Part shown: positions 35,242 to 43,959 of the stretch, piece by piece
Layout: every line of letters begins with the position of its first letter
How positions within the stretch are numbered: position 1 is the stretch's first letter
Source: Poriferisodalis sp965215815
GTDB lineage: Bacteria > Actinomycetota > Acidimicrobiia > Acidimicrobiales > Poriferisodalaceae
Assembly: GCF_965215815.1 (NCBI RefSeq)
Contig: NZ_CBDCEO010000013.1
Span: forward strand, 2,294,001 to 2,358,000
Direction: 5' to 3'
DNA length: 64,000 nt
Notes under the pieces: generated by a model
Seen by the model: the letters and a program-made list of their open reading frames with translations, nothing else
What the model was told of the DNA's origin: nothing
Database searches by the model: none
Made by a program: the position numbers and the translations under genes

Positions 35242-36027
35242 ATGAGCGCGCCGGGGTCGGAGGGGACCGTTCCTCTCCTGGAGATGCGTCAGGTGAATGC
35301 TCACTACGGCGCAGTCCACGCCTTGCGCGACGTCGACTTGGCCATCTACGAGGGCGAGCTGGTGTGCTTGCTCGGCGGCAACGCCAGTGGCAAGTCGACG
35401 ACGCTGAAGACCCTGCTCGGCATGCTCAAGCCCACCTCGGGAGAAGTGGTGCTCGACGGCGAGGTCGTGAACGACCGCCCGATCAGCTACCGGGTCGCCC
35501 GCGGCGTCACGATGGTTCCGGAGAACCGGAGGCTGTTCAAGCGACTGACCGTGCGGGAGAATCTGCAACTGGGCGCGTACCTGCGCAACGACAGCGACGG
35601 CATAGCGACCGATCTGGAGCATGTCTTCGAATTGTTTCCCCGCGTGAAGGAGCGTCTCGGCCAGAAGGCCGGAACGCTGTCGGGCGGCGAGCAGCAGATG
35701 GTGGCCATTGGCCGGGCGCTCATGTCCCAGCCGCGGGTGCTGCTGATGGACGAGCCCTCGATGGGGCTTGCGCCCGCACTGGTGCAGCAGAACTTCGAGC
35801 TGATCGCCCAGATTCACGAAGCCGGCATGACGGTGTTCATGGTCGAGCAGAACGCCAACATGGCGCTCTCGATCGCCGACCGGGGCTGGGTGCTGCAAAC
35901 AGGCCGAGTCGTACTCGACGACACCGCCGAGGCGCTCCTGGCGAACCCGGCCCTGCGCACGTCCTATCTGGGCGGTGGCGCCGACAGCACTCCGTCGGGA
36001 GACTCGGCAGAGAAGCGTCGCTGCTAG
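35242..36027 (+). CDS. livF: Branched-chain amino acid ABC transporter ATP-binding protein LivF
   Basis: 261-aa ATPase. Walker A GGNASGKSTT, VPENRRLFKRLTVRENL (LivF type), signature LSGGEQQMVAIGRAL, Walker B LLMDEPSMGLAP. I choose ATG 35242, which has GGAGAG about eight bases upstream; the ATG at 35182 in the same frame lies in the livG 3' end and adds only basic residues. Last gene of the liv cluster. Confidence 0.92.
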   Translation: MSAPGSEGTVPLLEMRQVNAHYGAVHALRDVDLAIYEGELVCLLGGNASGKSTTLKTLLGMLKPTSGEVVLDGEVVNDRPISYRVARGVTMVPENRRLFKRLTVRENLQLGAYLRNDSDGIATDLEHVFELFPRVKERLGQKAGTLSGGEQQMVAIGRALMSQPRVLLMDEPSMGLAPALVQQNFELIAQIHEAGMTVFMVEQNANMALSIADRGWVLQTGRVVLDDTAEALLANPALRTSYLGGGADSTPSGDSAEKRRC

Positions 36028-36037
36028 GACTTTGCCC

Positions 36038-36904
36038 GTGAGCGAGGTACCCCCCGAGACCGTTACCGGAATCCTGCACCCAGGGACCATGGGCGTGACC
36101 GTTGCGTCTGCGTGCTCGGGCACTGTGCTGTGGGCCAGCGAGGGCCGTTCGGACGCGACCCGCCAGCGAGCAGCCGACGCTGGCCTCGTTGACGTGGGCG
36201 ACCTCGCATCGATGGTCGCCGCTGCAGACATGGTGATCTCGGTTTGCCCGCCCCATGGGGCCGAGGCACTGGCTGGCACCGTGGCGGGTGCGGGTTTCGC
36301 AGGCTGCTACGTGGACGCGAATGCGGTGTCGCCCACGACGGCCCGGAAGATCGGAGCCCTCTTCGAGGATTTCGTCGACGGCAGCCTGATCGGCCCACCG
36401 GCGAGGGAGCCCGGCACAACCCGGCTCTACCTGTCGGGCTCTCACGCTGGCCGTGTAGCCGCCCGCTTCGAGGGTTCCGCACTGGAATCTCGCGTACTGC
36501 AGGGAGGCGAGACGGGCGCCGCATCGGCGTTGAAGACGGCCTATGCATCGTGGACCAAAGGCACCAGCGCCCTGTTGATGTCGGTGGCTGCACTCGCAGC
36601 GGCTGAGGGCGAGGCTGATGAGCTGTCCGCCGAGTGGGCGCTGTCGCAAAGCGGCCTGTCACAGCGACTGTCGTACACCGCAATCGCAGTGGGCCCCAAA
36701 GCGTGGCGCTGGACGGGTGAGATGGACGAGATTGCAGACACGTTCGCTGCGGCAGGTCTCCCCGACGGCTTCCACCGCGCTGCGAGCGAGGTGTACGAGC
36801 GCCTCGGGGTCCTCGAAGAGGCGCGAGGGGCCTCGGTCGAGCGAGTGATCGCAGCTCTGCTCGGCTCATCAGCGACGTCGACGGACGCCGATGAGCAGGC
36901 CTAG
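36038..36904 (+). CDS. NAD(P)-dependent oxidoreductase, 6-phosphogluconate/3-hydroxyisobutyrate dehydrogenase-like with DUF1932
   Basis: 288-aa protein with an N-terminal Rossmann fold whose glycine loop reads GILHPGTMG, followed by a C-terminal helical DUF1932 domain (GGETGAASALKTAYASWTKG with the family Lys and Asn/Thr region). Similar proteins dehydrogenate small hydroxyacids or reduce imines; the substrate is unknown. GTG start with TAGGAC seven bases upstream. Ten bases after livF, so it may be read with the liv operon too. Stop overlaps that of the convergent LLM gene. Confidence 0.83.
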   Translation: MSEVPPETVTGILHPGTMGVTVASACSGTVLWASEGRSDATRQRAADAGLVDVGDLASMVAAADMVISVCPPHGAEALAGTVAGAGFAGCYVDANAVSPTTARKIGALFEDFVDGSLIGPPAREPGTTRLYLSGSHAGRVAARFEGSALESRVLQGGETGAASALKTAYASWTKGTSALLMSVAALAAAEGEADELSAEWALSQSGLSQRLSYTAIAVGPKAWRWTGEMDEIADTFAAAGLPDGFHRAASEVYERLGVLEEARGASVERVIAALLGSSATSTDADEQA

Positions 36905-37797
36905 TTCTGCAGCGACAGAACGGCGTTTGCGACGCCTTCGAGTTCCTCGAACCAGTCCTCGGGCTCACCGACCAGGATCGGCACGAACTTCGACGCGCCC
37001 ACTTCGATGAAGCGCTGCAGTTGGTCCCTCAGGCCATCCCAGCCGGTCGGGATGATCTCGCCTGGGTCGATGCCGGGGGCACGCCGTTCGAGGATTGCCT
37101 TGTAACCGGCGCTCATCTCGCCGTGGGTGTAGGGGACGAGGACGCCGAAGTGCTCAGGGTCGATCCAGCGCTCGTGTTCGTCGGCGGCCTCGTTCACGAT
37201 CTTCCAGCCGGCGGCCGCGATGTCGGGCGTGCAGAACGACGGCAGCCATCCGTCGCCGAAGCGCCCGCAGCGGCGAAGCTCGACCTCTGCCGCTCCGCCC
37301 AGCCAGATGTCCATGGGCTTTTGGGCCGGCTTCGGCAATAGCGACACGTCGTCGTAGTGGTACCAGTCACCGTGGTGAGTGACGGGCTCGTCCTCCCAGA
37401 AGCGCTTCAGCAGCGGAAGAGCCTCGTTGAACATCTTCGCCCGCTGGCGGCGCTCGACGCCGAATGCAGCCTGCTCGTGCACATCGGCCACTCCCAGGCC
37501 GAACGCAGGCAGCAGGCGGCCGTCGGACAGCCGGTCGAGGCTGGCGAGCTCCTTGGCCAGCACGGCGAGGTTCCGGCCGGGAAGCACGAGCACTGACATG
37601 CCGAACTTCATGCGCTTGGAGCGGCCTGCCGCATATGCGAGGCCCACGATCGGGTCGGGACATTCACCACCGAGCCGCTCGCTCAGCCACAAGGAGTCGA
37701 AACCCAAGTCCTCCAGCGCGTCCACAAACGGGTCGAAGGTGGCATGGTCGTTGGTGAAGCTGCGCGTGCCCAGCCCAAAGCCGATGCGGATCTTCAT
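36901..37797 (-). CDS. LLM class flavin-dependent oxidoreductase
   Basis: 298-aa luciferase-like oxidoreductase, F420 type. IRIGFGLGTRSF, LWLSERLGG, VLVLPGRNLAVLAKELASLDRL and DIWLGGAAEVELRRCGRFGDGW follow the family order. I set the start at ATG 37797 (MKIRIGF): TAGCGT lies seven bases before it, so a leaderless mRNA fits, and a GTG three codons earlier would be untranscribed. Substrate unknown. Confidence 0.9.
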   Translation of the reverse strand: MKIRIGFGLGTRSFTNDHATFDPFVDALEDLGFDSLWLSERLGGECPDPIVGLAYAAGRSKRMKFGMSVLVLPGRNLAVLAKELASLDRLSDGRLLPAFGLGVADVHEQAAFGVERRQRAKMFNEALPLLKRFWEDEPVTHHGDWYHYDDVSLLPKPAQKPMDIWLGGAAEVELRRCGRFGDGWLPSFCTPDIAAAGWKIVNEAADEHERWIDPEHFGVLVPYTHGEMSAGYKAILERRAPGIDPGEIIPTGWDGLRDQLQRFIEVGASKFVPILVGEPEDWFEELEGVANAVLSLQN

Positions 37798-37927
37798 GTC
37801 ACCCACGCTAGGGCACTATGCCTGTGTCAGGCCCGGGCAACTTTCCATCCGCACTTTCGATTCGCACTTCAGCGGGCCGTACGCTCAGGCACTGGAGTCC
37901 CACCACTGCGCCAGAAGGGGAATGTCG

Positions 37928-38722
37928 ATGAGTGAGACCGCAGCGAACGGGCAGATCGACCTGACCTCGCCATTCCGGCTGGATGGGCAGGTGTGCCTGG
38001 TGACGGGTGCATCGAGCGGTTTCGGCATGCGGTTCGCCGAGGTGTTCGCGGCAGCGGGGGCCAAGGTGGTTGTGGCTGCCCGGCGAGCGGACCGGCTTGA
38101 AGCGCTGGCCTCGCAACTGCCCGACGCGCTGGCGATCTCCTGCGATGTCGGCGACGACGACGCCTGCCGCGATCTTGTCGCACGGACCGTTGACCACTAC
38201 GGGCGGGTCGACGTACTGGTCAACAACGCCGGTGTTAGCGATGCCATCAACCCTGGGGAACAGGCCGACGTCGAAAGCTTCCGGCATGTCGTCGACATCA
38301 ACCTGAACGCGTGCTTCCTGCTGGCCGGGCTCGCCGCCGCCGACATCATCGGCCGGGAGGCCACCGGCAGCATCATCAACGTGGCCTCGGTGCACGGCCA
38401 TGTGGCATCGGCCCCGAACCTGCAGCCCGCGTATGCGGCGTCCAAGGCGGGTCTGGTCAATCTCACCCGTGACCTTGCCGTGCAATGGGCAACTCGGGGC
38501 GTGCGGGTCAACGCTTTGTGCCCTGGTTACTTCGAGACTGAGCTGACGGCGCCGATGTTCGAGGACGACCGTTCGATGGCCTGGATCAGCCGCAACGCCC
38601 CGATGCGGCGACCCGGCGCGCCGCACGAGCTCGACGGCGCGCTGCTGTTCCTGGCCAGTGAAGCCAGCAGCTACGTCACGGGCAGTTCGCTGATGGTGGA
38701 CGGGGGCTGGACCGCCCGATGA
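37928..38722 (+). CDS. SDR family oxidoreductase (3-oxoacyl-ACP reductase-like)
   Basis: 264-aa classical SDR. Nucleotide loop TGASSGFG, Asp in SCDVGDDDA, NNAG (VNNAGVS), catalytic Tyr/Lys in YAASKAG, PGYFETELT and C-terminal SLMVDGGW. ATG 37928 has AGAAGGGG seven bases upstream, better spaced than the ATG at 37922. Common annotation would be FabG-like, but chain-length or substrate cannot be told. Confidence 0.92.
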   Translation: MSETAANGQIDLTSPFRLDGQVCLVTGASSGFGMRFAEVFAAAGAKVVVAARRADRLEALASQLPDALAISCDVGDDDACRDLVARTVDHYGRVDVLVNNAGVSDAINPGEQADVESFRHVVDINLNACFLLAGLAAADIIGREATGSIINVASVHGHVASAPNLQPAYAASKAGLVNLTRDLAVQWATRGVRVNALCPGYFETELTAPMFEDDRSMAWISRNAPMRRPGAPHELDGALLFLASEASSYVTGSSLMVDGGWTAR

Positions 38723-38762
38723 ACCTCACGCCCCGAGGGAGCCCGCGACGCTGGAGCGCACG

Positions 38763-39350
38763 TTGAGCTGGCTGGACATGTCGAGGCTGCGAGTCGGGGC
38801 GGCCGCATTGGTTGCAGCATTCGGCGGCGGCATGTGGTGGGCATCGGGCCGCCGCCGGCGAACGTGGCGCACCGATGCGCTGACCGGCGTCGCCACACGC
38901 GAAGGGGCGCTTCGTCACCTGCGTTCTGAGTTGGTTCGCTCAGCGCGTACCGGCCGGGTGGTGGGTGTGGCGTTCTGCGACGTCGATGCTTTCAAGCTCG
39001 TGAACGACCAGCACGGCCATCTCGCCGGCGACCTCGTGCTCGTCACGGCGGCGCAGTGCATCCGTGACGCAGTGCGACCCTCCGATGTCGTGGCCCGTGT
39101 GGGCGGGGACGAATTCGTGGTCGTGTGTGGTGGCCTGCGCAGCTCCGACGACATGGAGGTCGTCACCGAGCGCCTGCATGCGGCGTTGGCCTGCGCCTCC
39201 GCAGGGGGCGACGCTTCCAACCCTCTGTACGAGATGGGTGTCACAGTCAGCATCGGCAGCGCGACTGGCCGCGGCGGCGACGCGACGCCCGGGGCGTTGA
39301 TTCACGCAGCCGACCGGTCGATGTATCGCGAGAAGGGTCGGCGGCCCTGA
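38763..39350 (+). CDS. GGDEF domain diguanylate cyclase with a single N-terminal membrane helix
   Basis: 195-aa c-di-GMP synthase. One hydrophobic segment (VGAAALVAAFGGGMWW) anchors it, then a GGDEF domain: DALTGVATREG, CDVDAFKLVNDQHGHLAGD, and intact RVGGDEF active site. An RxxD (RPSD) inhibitory site lies five residues before GGDEF, so product inhibition is likely. TTG start is tentative; ATG 38778 is an alternative. No sensor domain, so activity may be set by localisation or partners. Confidence 0.87.
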   Translation: MSWLDMSRLRVGAAALVAAFGGGMWWASGRRRRTWRTDALTGVATREGALRHLRSELVRSARTGRVVGVAFCDVDAFKLVNDQHGHLAGDLVLVTAAQCIRDAVRPSDVVARVGGDEFVVVCGGLRSSDDMEVVTERLHAALACASAGGDASNPLYEMGVTVSIGSATGRGGDATPGALIHAADRSMYREKGRRP

Positions 39351-39401
39351 CTAGGCCCACGCCGTCACGGACCGTACGCGGCTCCCGACCAGGTCACACG
39401 T

Positions 39402-39423
39402 TGTGTCACAGTGAGGTGACACA
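39402..39423. promoter_or_regulatory. Perfect inverted repeat upstream of the restriction-modification gene
   Basis: TGTGTCAC at 39402-39409 and GTGACACA at 39416-39423 form an 8-bp perfect inverted repeat with a six-base centre, ending nine bases before the GTG start. It could be an operator (controller protein, or autoregulation) or an mRNA hairpin limiting translation. Confidence 0.55.
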
Positions 39424-39432
39424 CTCGCTCCC

Positions 39433-42400
39433 GTGGCGACGAGAGGCGAGTTGAGCGCAGACGATCCAGTCTTCGTTGAACTGGCTAACGAAATGCTCCA
39501 TTGGCACGGCACTGCGGCACACGAGGACAACATCCGGTCCGCAGTGCGCAACTTCCTGGTAGGGACTGGCCTGACTGAGTTCTACGAGGTGCAGTCTGAA
39601 GCGAGCCCCGACCCTCAGCGCATCGCCCGACGCCGCGTTGACCTTGTGTTGTCGGATGCCTTCGTCGAAGTCAAGACGCGCATCGGCACAGCGGCAGACG
39701 CGGCAATGCCTGCTGCCGAACACGTGGCCCAACTCGACGGCTATCTCGAAGACTCGCCCGATGTAAACCTCGGAGTTCTCACTGATGGACGCCATTGGCT
39801 GCGCCGCACAACCGGACAGCCGGACGTACCGACGGGGTATCCCTGGGCGTTCACCTTGGACCAGGTTGGCCGAGGTGTCGAGCTCTATCGCTGGCTCAAC
39901 GAGTACATCTTCAGCGGTCAACGTTCGAAGCCTGTGACCGCGAACACGGTAGGCACCGAATTTGGCCCGGCCAGTCCGGTGTTTGCAACCCACATCGAGC
40001 TAATTCGGCGACTGTTCGAGCAGCACGGAGAAGACCGCACTGTTGCGATCAAGTACGACCTGTGGCAGGAACTGCTGGAGGTTGCCCTCGGAGAGATCGT
40101 CGGAGCCGGGGCGACTGAGTCGCTGCACAGCTTGTTCGTCCGGCACACCTACTTGGTGACCATGATCGGCATGATCACTCAAGCCACATACGGCGTAGAC
40201 ATCGAACGCCTCTCCGCCTACGAACCAGCCGACCTGCTTATCGGGCGACGGTTTGCCGCCGACACCGGTCTCAATGGTGTGATCGAATCGGACTTCTTCA
40301 CTTGGCTGGCCGAAGTTGACGGCGGTGTCGACGTCATCCGGGAAATGACAGCGTGGGTGGCCTCCTACGACTGGTCGGGTGCCGAATTGGGTTTGGCGTC
40401 GACGCTGTACCAGAGCGTCATCCCTGCAGCCGAGCGCGAGCAGTTGGGTGAGTACTACACGCCCGATTGGCTTGCCGAGGCGATGGTCCGCCAAGCCGTC
40501 GAGGACCCACTCGCACAACGAGTTCTCGACCCGGCGTGCGGCTCAGGGAGCTTCCTCGTTGCCGCGATTCGACACCTGCTCGATGCTGCGGACGAGGCGG
40601 ACTTGGCGCCGAGTGAGACGCTCGCAAAGCTCCGCCGCAACATCATCGGCGTGGACGTGCACCCCGTGGCCGTTCACCTTGCCCGTTCGGAATGGGTTCT
40701 GGCTTCACGCGATGCGATCGCGGATGCGACGGATCGCCCTGACTTCGCGCCGCCCGTTTATCTAGGGGATTCCCTGCAGATGATCACCCGTGCCGAGGGG
40801 ATGTTGGGTCAGGTTGAAGTCAGCATTCCCGTCACGGGGGATCCGCGACGGCGCGAGCTGCGATTTCCACGGTCCCTCATCGAACGGCCCGAGATGTTCG
40901 ATGCAGCCATGGAGCAGGTTGCCGCGCAGGTTCGGATCGGCGGTGATTCCCGTCAAGCGCTTGTTGACGCGGGAATTCCCGAGGACGAGCGCTTGGCGCT
41001 GGAACCGACACTTGACCTCTTGAATGACCTCCACGCTGAGGGACGCGATCACATCTGGAGCTACTACACGCGCAACGTAGTGCGGCCCCTTGTGCTTGCA
41101 GAAGAGGCTGTCGATGTCGTAATCGGCAATCCGCCTTGGATCACGTACAACCAGACCGTCGACCGGCTGGGCGCTCGCCTGCGGGATCTCAGCGTCGGCT
41201 ACGGCATCTGGGACGGCGCCCAATTCGCGACCAATGCTGATCTCGCAGCGCTTTTCTTTACCCGCTGCGCGGACCTCTATCTCGCTCCCGGCGGCGTTTG
41301 TGCCATGGTTATGCCGCACTCAGCCCTTGCTCAGGGCCACTACGCGAAGTGGCGAACTGGACGCTGGATGGGGTCCGTCGCGCCACTCAACATGAACCTC
41401 GCGCATTTGACTCCGTGGGACTTGGAGCCACTTGAACCGAACAGCTTCTTCCCGGTGCCCGCCTGCGTCGTGTACGGCAGTCGGTCGGAGTCCAGCAGCG
41501 AACTCCCGCCAGAAGTCGAGAAGTGGATTGGTCAACCAGGTTCTGTTGACGTCGAGCGATCTGTATCCCGACTGGTACGCGACGAAGGATTTCAGTCGCC
41601 ATATGCGGGGCGTGTGCGCAACGGAGCGACGATTTTTCCGAGGCGCTTGTTTTTTGTTGAGGAAACACCTCTGGTTGGGCCTGTCGCCGCTGCGGGGACG
41701 ATTCGAGTCAGCCCCCATAGTGAGCTAGCAAGTCGAGAGCCTTGGAGTTCTCTCGACCTCGCCGACATCACACAGCAAACTGTCGAGACTGACCATTTGT
41801 TTGATGCGGCTCTGGGAGCGAGCATCGCCCCGTTCTTTTTCTTGCGCACATTTCCTGCTCTCCTGCCAATTGCATCTGACGAGAGTCTTGAGTGGCTGCC
41901 TTCTGACGCCACTCGGATCGAGCCGGCATCGCTCTTGCCACGAATGCGGGAGCGCTGGGCATTTGTGTCCGACGTCTGGGAACAACGCCGGGCGATGACT
42001 CTCGCTCGTCGGCTCGACTACGTACATGCATTGTCAGCGCAGTTGGAGTGGCGGCTGACAGTCGATGGAATTCGCGCAATTCGAGTCATATACGCGTCTT
42101 CAGGGCACCCCACAGCTGCAGTTTGCGATGACCCGAATGTCATCGTAGAGAACTCCCTATATTGGATGCCTGTAGACACGCGCGAAGAGGCCTACTACGT
42201 GTGCGGCATCATCAACTCCCTCTCGCTTCGTGAACTTGTAGCCCCGTTCATGCCGAAGGGTCAGTTCGGCGCCCGGCACCTCCACACGCACCTTTGGAAA
42301 TTGCCGATTCCGAGCTATGACAGCGGTAAGTCAGCGCACGTCGAACTGGCGCATGCCGCTGCGGAGGCCGCCGTGGGCGTAGAGAGCAAAATCGCCGCCG

Positions 42401-42531
42401 AGTGTCAGCGTCGTGGTGTGGACCTGCTGACGGTGGCTACGGCGCGAAAGACAGCACGAGATTGGCTAGAGAACTCCGACGAGGGAGCGACGGTCGAGAA
42501 CGCAGTAGTCAGGGTGCTCGACGGCGGCTGA
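39433..42531 (+). CDS. Single-chain restriction-modification protein (type IIG/Eco57I-like nuclease plus N6-adenine methyltransferase)
   Basis: 1032 aa. N-terminal nuclease-like domain (residues about 40-130) with RRVDLVLSDAFVEVKTRIG, a D-x(n)-ExK site, and VLTDGRHW as in HsdR_N proteins. Methyltransferase motif I DPACGSGSFLVAA (about 366) and catalytic motif IV VVIGNPPWITYN (about 564). The C-terminal 400 residues should hold target recognition (IINSLSLRELVAPF, KLPIP). All activities in one chain, no hsdS or partner nearby. Base composition drops markedly around 41.6-42.2 kb, suggesting horizontal gain. Could instead be a BREX/DISARM-like methylase, but no such neighbours exist. Confidence 0.82.
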   Translation: MATRGELSADDPVFVELANEMLHWHGTAAHEDNIRSAVRNFLVGTGLTEFYEVQSEASPDPQRIARRRVDLVLSDAFVEVKTRIGTAADAAMPAAEHVAQLDGYLEDSPDVNLGVLTDGRHWLRRTTGQPDVPTGYPWAFTLDQVGRGVELYRWLNEYIFSGQRSKPVTANTVGTEFGPASPVFATHIELIRRLFEQHGEDRTVAIKYDLWQELLEVALGEIVGAGATESLHSLFVRHTYLVTMIGMITQATYGVDIERLSAYEPADLLIGRRFAADTGLNGVIESDFFTWLAEVDGGVDVIREMTAWVASYDWSGAELGLASTLYQSVIPAAEREQLGEYYTPDWLAEAMVRQAVEDPLAQRVLDPACGSGSFLVAAIRHLLDAADEADLAPSETLAKLRRNIIGVDVHPVAVHLARSEWVLASRDAIADATDRPDFAPPVYLGDSLQMITRAEGMLGQVEVSIPVTGDPRRRELRFPRSLIERPEMFDAAMEQVAAQVRIGGDSRQALVDAGIPEDERLALEPTLDLLNDLHAEGRDHIWSYYTRNVVRPLVLAEEAVDVVIGNPPWITYNQTVDRLGARLRDLSVGYGIWDGAQFATNADLAALFFTRCADLYLAPGGVCAMVMPHSALAQGHYAKWRTGRWMGSVAPLNMNLAHLTPWDLEPLEPNSFFPVPACVVYGSRSESSSELPPEVEKWIGQPGSVDVERSVSRLVRDEGFQSPYAGRVRNGATIFPRRLFFVEETPLVGPVAAAGTIRVSPHSELASREPWSSLDLADITQQTVETDHLFDAALGASIAPFFFLRTFPALLPIASDESLEWLPSDATRIEPASLLPRMRERWAFVSDVWEQRRAMTLARRLDYVHALSAQLEWRLTVDGIRAIRVIYASSGHPTAAVCDDPNVIVENSLYWMPVDTREEAYYVCGIINSLSLRELVAPFMPKGQFGARHLHTHLWKLPIPSYDSGKSAHVELAHAAAEAAVGVESKIAAECQRRGVDLLTVATARKTARDWLENSDEGATVENAVVRVLDGG

Positions 42532-42532
42532 C

Positions 42533-43060
42533 CTAGCTGAGAGCTGGAGTGCCTTCGAAGCTGCCCGGGTCTTCAGCAGTCGGCAGAACCGGCCGAGCTC
42601 GCCAGTCCATGACCTCTTCCACGACGTTGATCACCGTCGACCATTCGTCGGCGTCCCAGCCCTGGGCCGAGCCGAGCACGCTGGCGTCCTGGGCAAGGTG
42701 CACCAGTGCCGGCACACGCTCAAGGCCGAGCGAACGCACGAACTCGCGCTCGGGGTCCAGCAGTACGAGATGCTCATCGGCGAAGCGGCCTAGGAAGCTG
42801 CGAGCGCCCTCCGCATCGCTGCACACCACGAACGCGCAGCGTACGTCGGCTTCCTCGTAGACCAAGAACAGCCGCGACGCAGTGGGCAGGATCCAACCGC
42901 TCTGGTGCGTGTAGGGATCGATGACGACGGCCAACAGGTTGAACACCACCAGCCATTCGCCCAGCGTGTGGGCGTGGCCGCTGAGTGTCTCGAGCTTGAT
43001 GTCGGCAGATGCACCAGCTTCCACGGCAGGCAAACTACCGCGCCCGCCCGGTTTGGCCAC
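42533..43060 (-). CDS. Thioredoxin-fold protein without CxxC, function unknown
   Basis: 175-aa protein with a peroxiredoxin/thioredoxin-like outline: a hydrophobic strand LVVFNLLAVVIDPYTHQSGW, then CAFVVCSDAEGARSFLG, then LVLLDPEREFVRSLGLERVPALVHL with the cis-Pro position VPA. No catalytic CxxC is present. GTG start at 43060 gives a compact domain; the open frame upstream is basic low-complexity sequence. Gene stop is 2 bp from that of the convergent restriction gene. I do not assign a function. Confidence 0.6.
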   Translation of the reverse strand: MAKPGGRGSLPAVEAGASADIKLETLSGHAHTLGEWLVVFNLLAVVIDPYTHQSGWILPTASRLFLVYEEADVRCAFVVCSDAEGARSFLGRFADEHLVLLDPEREFVRSLGLERVPALVHLAQDASVLGSAQGWDADEWSTVINVVEEVMDWRARPVLPTAEDPGSFEGTPALS

Positions 43061-43094
43061 GGTTCGCGCGGCCGAACGAGCGACTTGCCGGTAT

Positions 43095-43886
43095 TCAGAT
43101 CGCCGGACGGAGCAGTTCGGCTGCGAGGGGACAATCGGCGCGCTGCCAGCCTGACGCAGGCTCGACGCCTTCAGGGCCCACGACGTGGCTGAACAGGCCG
43201 AGCGGCACGATTTCCTCATCGCATTCCCACGGTTCCTCAGCGACGGTGCTTGCGGCTGCCTCAAAGAACTGCTGCGGCAGCGCCCGACCCGTTCCGATCG
43301 TGCACCAGACCTGCACACCCGAGACGTACCCGACCGCAGCCGCAGCGTGCGAACCGCTCGCAGCGATGACCGCGTCGGGCCCAGCAGCGGCAGCTTCGGT
43401 GACGATCACATCGGCGGTGGAGCATGCGGCTGCCATTCCCGTGAGCGGAACGTCGATGACGTCACAGCCACGCCCTGCCAATCGTCGCGCCAAGCCGGCT
43501 CCTTCGCCGTAGGCGTCGATGATCCGTACGGTCACGTCGGATCGTCGCCCGAGCCCTTCGGCGGCAAGGTCGGGCCAGCCCAGCAGGCAGACCACAGCGT
43601 CGGCGGGCAGCGCGTCGGCTGCATGGTCGGCGGTGGCATCGGCGCGCATCTCGGACACGAACTCACGAGCAGCCCGGTACGGCTGTGTAGATGCGCACAC
43701 CCGGGCTGCCATTGACCAGAGCGCACCGGCAATCGGGTACTTGTCGAGAATGCGGCGGCACACGGTGACCAGCTCCAGCGGGTCCGACGACAACGCACCC
43801 AACGCTGAAGCGGTCTCGCGCACCAGCACGTCCTGAGACAGGTCGCCCGCCCGAGCGACGTAGCGCAGGTGCTCCATGGGATGCAC
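43095..43886 (-). CDS. eIF-2B/MtnA-like protein
   Basis: 263-aa protein. The C-terminal half resembles the initiation factor 2B alpha/beta/delta / methylthioribose-1-phosphate isomerase fold: VTVRIIDAYGEGAGLARRLAGRG and DVIVTEAAAAGPDAVIAASGSHAAA correspond to the conserved strand-loop segments of that family, and GVQVWCTIGTGRALP to the next. The N-terminal 90 residues are helical, as in the family. GTG start with TAGCTT six bases upstream (43898-43893). Perhaps a ribose-phosphate isomerase; catalytic residues are not clear, so only the fold is claimed. Confidence 0.55.
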   Translation of the reverse strand: MHPMEHLRYVARAGDLSQDVLVRETASALGALSSDPLELVTVCRRILDKYPIAGALWSMAARVCASTQPYRAAREFVSEMRADATADHAADALPADAVVCLLGWPDLAAEGLGRRSDVTVRIIDAYGEGAGLARRLAGRGCDVIDVPLTGMAAACSTADVIVTEAAAAGPDAVIAASGSHAAAAVGYVSGVQVWCTIGTGRALPQQFFEAAASTVAEEPWECDEEIVPLGLFSHVVGPEGVEPASGWQRADCPLAAELLRPAI

Positions 43887-43959
43887 GCGCCGAAGCTATC
43901 CCGTACCGGCGAACGGGTCGGTTGGTTGCGTACTCGGTGCGGGCGCTGTGCGCCCCGGT

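Noticed and set aside
42533..43318. Longer version of the thioredoxin-fold protein
   Set aside because: The first 86 residues are low-complexity Ser/Arg/Cys sequence overlapping the next gene antisense; the domain is complete from GTG 43060.
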